This document shows positions 15,368 through 22,068 of a DNA stretch of 24,878 nucleotides, in pieces. Source of the stretch: Actinomycetes bacterium (GTDB taxonomy: Bacteria; Actinomycetota; Actinomycetes; Nanopelagicales; Nanopelagicaceae). The number at the start of each line of letters is the position of its first letter. The first letter of the stretch is position 1. Made by a program: the position numbers and the translations under genes. The stretch spans positions 1 to 24,878 of the forward strand of contig BJFZ01000020.1 of NCBI GenBank assembly GCA_014190175.1, read 5' to 3'. The notes beneath the pieces were generated by a model. That model was not told the origin of the DNA and ran no database searches. It saw nothing but the letters and a program-made list of their open reading frames with translations.

Positions 15368-17002
15368 CTATTTTCGCCCTAAGCGCCTAATTATTTTAAT
15401 TCTGAGTGAATTAATCTCATCTACTTTGAAAAGAGAACCAAAGACCAGGTACAAAGCCCCCATTACCGATCCAGCAATTGCCAGATTTAATCCAACCACG
15501 ATTAATCCCGTGCCTAATTGTTGCTCGATCACTAAGTAGAAAGCGAGTGCTGGCGCTCCTGAAATTAGTGCAATGAAAGTTAAGCGAAGGTGAGATTTCA
15601 CTAATGCCGAATAATTAAAAGCACCCACATTTTTGCCAAGTAGTTTTAGAGTAATCAATGTTCCGAGCAGGTTTCCTAAACCAAAAGCTATGGCCAAACC
15701 AACTGTCACCCATTTGAGCGGGAGAATCGCACCTGAAATTAAACAAAGCGCTATTGAAAGCGCTGTGCTGATTAAATTGATTAATACTGGGGTTCGGGTA
15801 TCCTCAAAAGCATAAAAACCCCTTAATAAAAGCAATTGAGCACTATATGGAACTAACCCAAATGAAAAGCCAGCCAAAACTAAACCTATTTGTGCAGAGT
15901 CAGCACGAGTACTGCCAGAAAAAAGCAAAGTTGCGATTGCTGTGCCAAAAAATAAGAATGCAATTGCGCTGGGGACAGTTGCTACAGCAACATTAGTTAG
16001 AGATTTTTCTAATTCACCTCGCACTTTATCTTTTTCATTATTTGCAGCAAGACGAGAGATGCGCGGGAGTAATGCGGTAATTACCGAAACTGTAATTATT
16101 GAATGAGGAAGAATAAATACGAAATAGGCATAGCTATATGGAGAAAAACCAACTCCAGTTGTAATTCCAGCGATTTTTGCTGCAGCTGAAGTTGCGGTTG
16201 CGACATTCACAACTACTAAGTATCCGATTTGATTAATGAAAACAAAAAGTAAAGTCCAAGCGCCTAATTTAAAAGATTTATTTAGGTTTGAATCTTTCCA
16301 ATCAAAGCGAGGGCGAAGAGTTAGACCTGATTTTGCAATAACCGGGGAAAGCAGAGCTGCTTGAATCACAAATCCCAATGAAGTACCAAGGCCTAGTAAT
16401 GCAACTTGAGCTGGTGTAATTGTTTCGGCGGTTACATCAGGGGCGATTACTAGGAAAATAATCAATATTGCTATGACAACTAAGTTGTTAGCAACAGGTG
16501 CCCACATCATTGGTCCGAATTTGCCTCTTGCATTTCCAACTTGGCTCCACATTACAAAAATTCCCATCATAAGAATTTGAGGTAAGCAGTAACGCATAAA
16601 AGTGACTGTTAATGAGAATTCAGTTTCAATTCCTTGATTAGTAAATTTAGGTGCGTAAATTCGAACTAGCAAAGGTGAAAAAATAATTGAGAGCGCCGTG
16701 ATGGCGGCCAAAATTACAGCCACAATGGTTAATAAACGCGAGGTAAAAGCTGCTCCGCCATCGGAATCATCTTTCATTGCCCGAACAAGTTGAGGTACGA
16801 AGACCGAATTTAACGCCCCACCTGCTAATAAAATGTAAAGGATTGTAGGCAGAGTATTTGCAACGTTAAAAGTGTCAGCGAAAATTGAAGTACCGAGTGC
16901 GGCAACTAACAATAAATTTCGAATCAATCCAGTGAGACGTGAAACCAGGGTTCCAGCAGCCATTACGGCAGAAGATCTGATGAAATCAGGCTCGTTACTC
17001 AT
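15368..17002 (-). CDS. murJ: Lipid II flippase MurJ (MviN)
   Basis: Integral membrane flippase that moves lipid II across the cytoplasmic membrane for peptidoglycan synthesis. The 544-residue protein has about 14 hydrophobic segments spread along its length. The first helix carries SRLTGLIRN, with Arg22 and Arg28 in the positions of the essential E. coli Arg18 and Arg24. It ends shortly after the last helix with a basic LRIKIIRRLGRK tail. The C-terminal pseudokinase domain of mycobacterial MviN is absent. The ATG at 17002 overlaps the upstream DUF6049 gene (ATGA), so the two are translationally coupled. Confidence 0.95.
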   Translation of the reverse strand: MSNEPDFIRSSAVMAAGTLVSRLTGLIRNLLLVAALGTSIFADTFNVANTLPTILYILLAGGALNSVFVPQLVRAMKDDSDGGAAFTSRLLTIVAVILAAITALSIIFSPLLVRIYAPKFTNQGIETEFSLTVTFMRYCLPQILMMGIFVMWSQVGNARGKFGPMMWAPVANNLVVIAILIIFLVIAPDVTAETITPAQVALLGLGTSLGFVIQAALLSPVIAKSGLTLRPRFDWKDSNLNKSFKLGAWTLLFVFINQIGYLVVVNVATATSAAAKIAGITTGVGFSPYSYAYFVFILPHSIITVSVITALLPRISRLAANNEKDKVRGELEKSLTNVAVATVPSAIAFLFFGTAIATLLFSGSTRADSAQIGLVLAGFSFGLVPYSAQLLLLRGFYAFEDTRTPVLINLISTALSIALCLISGAILPLKWVTVGLAIAFGLGNLLGTLITLKLLGKNVGAFNYSALVKSHLRLTFIALISGAPALAFYLVIEQQLGTGLIVVGLNLAIAGSVMGALYLVFGSLFKVDEINSLRIKIIRRLGRK

Positions 17003-18138
17003 TTTTTACCTGAACCGTTTCTCGCTTTGCTAACTCTGCGAAATATTCGCGTACCTGCCGCACCTAGTAATAACAATCCAGCGATTGCCATAACCCAGCC
17101 AACAATTGGACCGATTACCGCAATGGTGACAGCAAGCGTAGAGATCTCTTGGTATTTGCGCCCACGTAATGTTTCAAGTTGGGCGTGTAGTTCAACTTTG
17201 CCACTTGCAATAGCGGTAACTGGCACCAAAACTTGAGTTCGTGAATTAGGTTCTAGATAAAGAGAACGATCTGCAATTGAAAGAATACGTGAATTTGTTG
17301 CTCTTAATGTAAGGATAACTTGCGCGGGTGAATCAAAATCGTTAACAACCGTAACTGGCAATTTTTCTTCACGTGAGGTGAGGGTGTACCGACCAGGAAG
17401 CACTCGAAGATTGTCAGCGATTCGATTCACTGACCCCGTAAATGAAACTGCTAAATATTGCGAGGATTTCTTATCAAGCGCAGGGTTTAAGAGTGAGTTT
17501 AATCTGATGGCCGTTTCACTAATGATTGGATCGCTACTGGCTTCTGAGATTAACGCTAACTGCTTTCGCAAATTTCGGTATTCAGAAATATTTACTGAAC
17601 TTAGCTCCTTTTCCGGCTCTTCCCACTCAGGGGGTGCGCCTGCCGTCACCGCCCGATCAAGTGCGCGCGCTAAACGAACCGAACTGACACTTTGTAATTG
17701 TGAAAACTCAATATCAGAAAATTTCTTTCGCGTCGAGATTTTTGGAGAGCCATATGGGAGGGCGTAAACCGGATCATCACCAATCGCATACTTTAAATCG
17801 ACCAGAAACCTAGTGGCGATTTCTTCGCCAGCACCTTTAACTTTTGGCAAGATTGTGTACCCGTCACTCATATCAATAATCTCTTCGATTAGAGACGGAT
17901 CTATCAGCCAGGTCCGGCTTTTTATGCTTGGTTTGAGAACGTCAGCTAGTTTGCCGCCAAGAGTTAAATCTTCAATCAGTGAGTCATCTAGAAACTTGCC
18001 ACTCATTTCTCGATGAGTAGTTCCGCTGACGATGATTAGCGAATCGTTAGCTGCGGCAGTTCCACTAGAAATTGGTGGTAAAAATAAGAATCCGATTGAT
18101 CCAATTGCTAAAGTCGCGATCACCGAGGAAGACTTCAT
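16999..18138 (-). CDS. DUF6049-like single-pass membrane protein
   Basis: 379-residue exported protein of unknown function, found in actinobacteria between a NUDIX gene and murJ (Rv3909 in M. tuberculosis). It has an N-terminal signal or anchor helix (about 6-30) and a long extracytoplasmic part without a recognisable enzyme motif. A C-terminal membrane helix (about 341-362) is followed by a basic cytoplasmic tail. The segment before the last helix (about 255-335) looks like an Ig-type beta domain. The protein is about half the length I recall for the mycobacterial protein, so the N-terminal glycosidase-like portion may be reduced. ATGA overlaps on both sides tie it to NUDIX and murJ, hinting at a role in cell-wall export. 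Confidence 0.7.
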   Translation of the reverse strand: MKSSSVIATLAIGSIGFLFLPPISSGTAAANDSLIIVSGTTHREMSGKFLDDSLIEDLTLGGKLADVLKPSIKSRTWLIDPSLIEEIIDMSDGYTILPKVKGAGEEIATRFLVDLKYAIGDDPVYALPYGSPKISTRKKFSDIEFSQLQSVSSVRLARALDRAVTAGAPPEWEEPEKELSSVNISEYRNLRKQLALISEASSDPIISETAIRLNSLLNPALDKKSSQYLAVSFTGSVNRIADNLRVLPGRYTLTSREEKLPVTVVNDFDSPAQVILTLRATNSRILSIADRSLYLEPNSRTQVLVPVTAIASGKVELHAQLETLRGRKYQEISTLAVTIAVIGPIVGWVMAIAGLLLLGAAGTRIFRRVSKARNGSGKK

Positions 18139-18806
18139 GGCTTACGAAGGTCTCCGGAGCGCGCGATTAATTTGCGCTCATCTGGGTAAGCAAGGCGAGT
18201 GGCGATTTCATCAAGTGGAAACCAATCCACTACATCAACTTCACTTATTTGCGGAGATAGATCTCCACTAACTTCAGCAAAGAGAAAATGATGGACTGTT
18301 TTATGAATACGTTTTCCATCCGCCATAAACCAAAAATCAATAACACCTAGCGATCGCGTAATTTTGCTAATGATTCCGGTCTCTTCTTCAACTTCTCGTA
18401 GAGCGGCGGCTTCTGGAGTTTCGCCAACTTCTATATGGCCTTTTGGAAGTGACCAAAGTGTGCGACCGCGTTTGTCATGCCGGCCAATCAGTAAACCGCG
18501 CTCGCCGCTTAAATCAACAACTAAACCACCAGCACTAATCTCTTCAACTCGGCGCGAAGTATTTGGATTTTTACTTTTATCTGGTTTTGCTGATTTCTTT
18601 GCCGGAGATTTCTTCGTTTTTAAATCACTAGGCTTTACCTCCCCTGGCTTACCAGCAGGGCTTTTATTCTCACTTTTTTTCGCACCCGTTTTAACCGGCC
18701 CAGGTTTTGGCGTGGGATGGGGTTTTGGTGCGCGCGGAGCAGGAATTGGCGAGGAAGGTAGCGTTTTTTTCGCCGCTAGCCCGTCCTCACCCGAGGTTCG
18801 GGACAT
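18135..18806 (-). CDS. NUDIX hydrolase (MutT4-like) with basic N-terminal extension
   Basis: 223-residue protein. Residues 1-85 are low-complexity and rich in Lys, Pro, Ala and Ser. The rest is a NUDIX domain with a perfect Nudix box running from Gly123 to Ile145 (Glu129, Arg137, Glu138, Glu141, Glu142), which binds metal and hydrolyses nucleoside diphosphates linked to another group. The substrate is unknown; candidates are oxidised nucleotides or a dinucleotide. The position divergent from the CCA-adding enzyme matches mycobacterial MutT4, which also has a basic N-terminal extension. The ATG at 18806 lies six bases after a TAGGCT -10 box on the minus strand, so the mRNA may be leaderless. 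It heads the NUDIX-DUF6049-murJ operon. Confidence 0.88.
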   Translation of the reverse strand: MSRTSGEDGLAAKKTLPSSPIPAPRAPKPHPTPKPGPVKTGAKKSENKSPAGKPGEVKPSDLKTKKSPAKKSAKPDKSKNPNTSRRVEEISAGGLVVDLSGERGLLIGRHDKRGRTLWSLPKGHIEVGETPEAAALREVEEETGIISKITRSLGVIDFWFMADGKRIHKTVHHFLFAEVSGDLSPQISEVDVVDWFPLDEIATRLAYPDERKLIARSGDLRKP

Positions 18807-18812
18807 ACCCCT

Positions 18813-18818
18813 AGCCTA
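18813..18818 (-). promoter_or_regulatory. Putative -10 box for NUDIX-DUF6049-murJ (leaderless start)
   Basis: TAGGCT on the minus strand fits TAnnnT and ends six bases before the NUDIX ATG. No Shine-Dalgarno can be seen between them, so transcription probably begins at or next to the start codon. Confidence 0.45.
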
Positions 18819-18824
18819 CCCGCG

Positions 18825-18830
18825 TACCCT
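18825..18830 (+). promoter_or_regulatory. Putative -10 box for the CCA-adding enzyme gene (leaderless start)
   Basis: TACCCT on the plus strand is followed by exactly seven bases and then the ATG at 18838. There is no ribosome-binding site. The two divergent genes share a spacer of only 31 bases. Confidence 0.45.
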
Positions 18831-18837
18831 TCAACCC

Positions 18838-20280
18838 ATGTCAAATGATCCGCACTCTTCGGCCGCTCAAGCGGTAGCGGCATTGATCAAGGTGCCACCA
18901 GAGGCAAAGCAATTGGGAGATCGGTTTCGAGGCGCCGGGCATCGCCTGGCTTTGGTTGGTGGACCGGTGCGAGATGCACTTTTAGGCCGTCAAAAAAATT
19001 CAGCAGGGGATTTAGATTTCACCACTGATGCACTTCCTGAAGTAACAAAAGAATTGTTAAGTGGTTGGGCTGACTCTGTGTGGAGTCCGGGAATAGATTA
19101 CGGAACTATTGCAGCGCAAAAAAATGGTTTAAGTATAGAAGTCACAACTTATCGCAGCGAAAGTTATGACAAAGATAGTCGCAAGCCTGATGTGAAGTAC
19201 GGAGATTCTCTTGAGGGTGATTTAAGCAGGAGAGATTTTACGATTAATGCAATGGCTTTAGAGTTAGATGGAAAAGACAATCTTTTTATTGACCCACACA
19301 ATGGAATGCAGGATCTAATCGCAAAACAATTGCGAACCCCAGGGACACCTGAACAATCTTTTAGTGATGATCCACTTCGAATGATGCGTGCAGCCCGATT
19401 TGCCGCACAACTTGATTTTGCGATTGCACCCGAACTTCGTACTGCAATTACTGAAATGGCTGCACGGTTAGAAATTATTTCATCAGAAAGAATTAGGGAT
19501 GAGTTTGTAAAAACTTTAATGTCAGTAAATCCACGACTTGGATTGACTGTAATGGTAGAAACTGGGCTGGCCGCGCAATTTTTGCCAGAACTACCGGCAT
19601 TACAACTTGAAATAGATGAACATCACCGACATAAAGATGTGTATGAGCATTCGCTGATTGTTCTTGAGCAAGCAATCGATCAAGAAGATCGGATTGGCGG
19701 GCCTAATTTAATTTTGCGCCTAGCTGCACTTTTACATGACATTGGGAAACCTAAAACGCGGGCGTTAATACCTGGAGGTGGAGTTTCATTTCATCATCAT
19801 GAAGTTGTTGGATCACATATGGCTAATAAGCGCCTGCGTGCCTTGAAATTTGACCGAGAAACTATTAAGGATGTTTCAAAATTAGTTGAATTACATCTGA
19901 GATTTCACGGTTATGGTGAAGGAGAATGGACTGATAGTGCGGTTCGTCGATTTGTAAGAGATGCGGATAAGTTACTGCTCCACCTGCATCTATTAACACG
20001 CGCTGATTGCACAACGCGCAACATTAAAAAAGCACAGCTACTCGCCACAACATACGATCAATTAGAAGCGCGCATTGCACAACTTCTTGAAGAGGAGGAA
20101 TTGGGCAAAATTCGACCTGATCTGGATGGCAATGAGATTATGGAGATTTTAAATTTAAAGCCATCTCGTAAAGTTGGTGACGCGTACGAATACTTACTTG
20201 AATTAAGAATGGAACATGGGCCACTGGGACGCGAGCGCGCCATAAGCGAACTTAATAAATGGTGGGAAGATAACAGCTAG
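18838..20280 (+). CDS. cca: CCA tRNA nucleotidyltransferase with HD domain
   Basis: Adds or repairs the CCA end of tRNAs. The 480-residue product has the class II nucleotidyltransferase motif GGPVRDALLG (41-50) with the catalytic acid pair in DLDFTTDA (Asp58 and Asp60). The RRDFTINAMAL motif, the RMMRAARFAAQL neck region and an HD phosphohydrolase domain with LLHDIGKP follow. I place the start at ATG 18838. The frame stays open back to 18364, but that stretch is antisense to the NUDIX gene and gives a low-complexity peptide. Divergence from NUDIX is conserved in Mycobacterium (Rv3907c, named pcnA). It converges on the MFS gene. Confidence 0.94.
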   Translation: MSNDPHSSAAQAVAALIKVPPEAKQLGDRFRGAGHRLALVGGPVRDALLGRQKNSAGDLDFTTDALPEVTKELLSGWADSVWSPGIDYGTIAAQKNGLSIEVTTYRSESYDKDSRKPDVKYGDSLEGDLSRRDFTINAMALELDGKDNLFIDPHNGMQDLIAKQLRTPGTPEQSFSDDPLRMMRAARFAAQLDFAIAPELRTAITEMAARLEIISSERIRDEFVKTLMSVNPRLGLTVMVETGLAAQFLPELPALQLEIDEHHRHKDVYEHSLIVLEQAIDQEDRIGGPNLILRLAALLHDIGKPKTRALIPGGGVSFHHHEVVGSHMANKRLRALKFDRETIKDVSKLVELHLRFHGYGEGEWTDSAVRRFVRDADKLLLHLHLLTRADCTTRNIKKAQLLATTYDQLEARIAQLLEEEELGKIRPDLDGNEIMEILNLKPSRKVGDAYEYLLELRMEHGPLGRERAISELNKWWEDNS

Positions 20281-20287
20281 ACCAGCA

Positions 20288-20310
20288 AATAAAATTAGCG
20301 GGATTTTATT
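20288..20310. terminator. Possible bidirectional terminator hairpin between cca and MFS gene
   Basis: AATAAAAT (20288-20295) and ATTTTATT (20303-20310) flank a seven-base loop, between two convergent genes and overlapping the MFS stop codon. The stem is AT-only and weak, so termination is uncertain. Confidence 0.3.
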
Positions 20311-21581
20311 GAGTCTTTAAACCAATTTTTACGGAGTGCAAGAGCAGTACCTAAATATAAAGTTGTAATAATCAAAGGAAGCGTAATTCCAAGGCCGGTT
20401 TTTGGCATAACCGCCGCAGCGATTAAGGATCCTGAAACAATTGCTGCATTAACGACTACATCGTAAACGGCAAAAACTCTTCCGCGATAATCATCTGAAA
20501 TTTTTTCTTGTACAAGTGCATCATTGGTAACTTTCACTCCTTGTCCGCCGAATCCGCTAACAAAGCCCATGGCGATCATCGCAATTTCACTTTGTGAAAT
20601 AATAAAGATTGCTGGACCAAAACTTGCAATCAGCATGGCTATCCGCATCCATCTATGCCGGCCAAAACGTCTTACTGCTGCTGGGCTAATGACAGCACCT
20701 AACATAATTCCAATACCAGCAATAGTAATTGCTCTAGCAAAACCACTTAGCCCAGCATCGGGATTGCTTGGGCTATGAAAGGCATTTCGTTCTAAAATTA
20801 ACGCCATCAAAGTTAGTGCGGTTAATCCACCTCTTTGTATGGCTACTGCGCAAATGCCGATCCCACTATCTTTATTACTTTTTAAGTAAACAAACCCTTC
20901 CCGCATCTGTGAAAAGCCATCTTTCCAATTTTTATTAGCGGCACTAATTTCACCTTTAGTTGGACCAAGTTCATCTTTTCGAAGCCGAAGCGAAAAGAGA
21001 GCTGAAATAAAATAGCCAAGTGCGCCAAATAGCACCAAAGCCGCATCTACTTGATCGGCGCCACTTTGGGATTCGAAAATATTTCTTAGGCCGATTCCAA
21101 TCCCACCACCTAAAACAATTGCGATTGTGCCTCCAGTAACAGTTAAGGCATTTGCAGCAACCAGAATTTCACGGGTAACAACTCGTGGCAAACTGGCAGA
21201 TAATCCAGCAAGTATCAACCTATTTATTCCGAATGAAATTAAAACTATTAAAGTTAATTCAAATCCAGTTGCATTTAATAATATTGCAGCCGCGACAATC
21301 ATTAAAGTTATTGTGCGAGCAAGGTTTGCGAAAAACAAAATTTGGCGACGTGAGTACTTGTCGAGAATTGTTCCGACAAATGGACCTATTAATGAGTAAG
21401 GAAGTAATACGGTGGTAAACGCAATTGCAGCAGCCGTGGCACTTGCCTGCCGTTCAGGTGAAAAAAGCACGTAAGATGCCAACGCGCTTTGGTAAAGGCC
21501 ATCGGTTAATTGTGCACTCCAGCGAATTGCTATTAATCGCCATAACCGATTTTCACTTAGCAACCGGTGAGCTTTTGGCAT
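20295..21581 (-). CDS. Major facilitator superfamily transporter
   Basis: 428-residue MFS protein with about 12 hydrophobic segments and the loop motif GTILDKYSRRQILFFANLA (about 75-93), which resembles the MFS signature G-x3-D-x2-(G/S)RR after the second helix. It is probably an exporter of the MFS_3 (EntS-like) type; the substrate cannot be told. The ATG at 21581 is seven bases downstream of a TAGGCT -10 box, with no ribosome-binding site, so it is probably leaderless. It is divergent from the DUF5318 gene and convergent with cca, and is a stand-alone gene. Confidence 0.9.
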   Translation of the reverse strand: MPKAHRLLSENRLWRLIAIRWSAQLTDGLYQSALASYVLFSPERQASATAAAIAFTTVLLPYSLIGPFVGTILDKYSRRQILFFANLARTITLMIVAAAILLNATGFELTLIVLISFGINRLILAGLSASLPRVVTREILVAANALTVTGGTIAIVLGGGIGIGLRNIFESQSGADQVDAALVLFGALGYFISALFSLRLRKDELGPTKGEISAANKNWKDGFSQMREGFVYLKSNKDSGIGICAVAIQRGGLTALTLMALILERNAFHSPSNPDAGLSGFARAITIAGIGIMLGAVISPAAVRRFGRHRWMRIAMLIASFGPAIFIISQSEIAMIAMGFVSGFGGQGVKVTNDALVQEKISDDYRGRVFAVYDVVVNAAIVSGSLIAAAVMPKTGLGITLPLIITTLYLGTALALRKNWFKDSIKSR

Positions 21582-21588
21582 AGGTATA

Positions 21589-21594
21589 AGCCTA
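21589..21594 (-). promoter_or_regulatory. Putative -10 box for the MFS gene (leaderless start)
   Basis: TAGGCT on the minus strand, then seven bases (TATACCT), then ATG. It fits the TAnnnT hexamer at leaderless distance. No recognisable -35 was found. Confidence 0.5.
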
Positions 21595-21619
21595 GAGCGT
21601 GCCGGGGTTAGGCTGCTAT

Positions 21620-21625
21620 TAGAAT
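21620..21625 (+). promoter_or_regulatory. Putative -10 box for the DUF5318 gene (leaderless start)
   Basis: TAGAAT on the plus strand, then seven bases (TAGTTTT), then the ATG at 21633, with no ribosome-binding site. It is back-to-back with the MFS promoter in a 51-base spacer. Confidence 0.5.
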
Positions 21626-21632
21626 TAGTTTT

Positions 21633-22052
21633 ATGTGGTCTAAACGGGGCAGTATCGATTACGCGCTATCAAAGCGGGCAACGTTAAATGCGCTGTTTAA
21701 AGGTTCATCACACGCTTCAGATGCTTGCGATGCAGATCCATATTTATTGCGCGCAGCAAAATTTCATGGGGAACCATCTGGTCGTAAATGTCCAATCTGT
21801 CGCGGTAAAGAGTTGATGGAAATTCGTTACACATTTGGAGATCAACTTGGGCAATACTCAGGGCGAATTAAATCCACAGATGAATTAATAGAAATGCAAA
21901 ATGAGTACGGACAATTTAGAGTTTATGTAGTTGAAGTTTGTCGAAACTGTCATTGGAATCATTTACATCTCTCCTATTTATTAGGAGATGGCCAGGAACG
22001 GAAAGCGCCACGAAAGGTGCGCACCTTGGAGGACGAGGATTGGGTCAGTTAA
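21633..22052 (+). CDS. DUF5318 zinc-ribbon protein
   Basis: 139-residue protein of unknown function with two Cys-x2-Cys knuckles: CPIC near residues 54-57 and CRNC near 108-111, a four-cysteine zinc ribbon. In actinobacteria this family usually precedes the ponA1 class A PBP (Rv0049-Rv0050 in M. tuberculosis), as here. It ends 16 bases before the PBP gene, so the two are probably co-expressed. A link to cell-wall synthesis is inferred from context only. Confidence 0.82.
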   Translation: MWSKRGSIDYALSKRATLNALFKGSSHASDACDADPYLLRAAKFHGEPSGRKCPICRGKELMEIRYTFGDQLGQYSGRIKSTDELIEMQNEYGQFRVYVVEVCRNCHWNHLHLSYLLGDGQERKAPRKVRTLEDEDWVS

Positions 22053-22056
22053 TCGC

Positions 22057-22062
22057 TAATCT
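22057..22062 (+). promoter_or_regulatory. Possible -10 box just upstream of the PBP gene
   Basis: TAATCT, then six bases, then the ATG at 22069, with no clear ribosome-binding site. It could give a leaderless PBP transcript in addition to read-through from the DUF5318 gene. Confidence 0.3.
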
Positions 22063-22068
22063 GGGCGC

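Noticed and set aside
17365..17380. Third parS candidate around TTCACGTGAGG in the DUF6049 gene
   Set aside because: Only about 10 of 16 consensus positions match and one arm is absent.
18364..18837. Long upstream extension of the CCA-adding enzyme frame (638 codons in total)
   Set aside because: It runs antisense to the NUDIX gene, gives a Ser/Pro/Phe-rich low-complexity peptide and is not part of the family; the ATG at 18838 gives a normal N-terminus and normal length.
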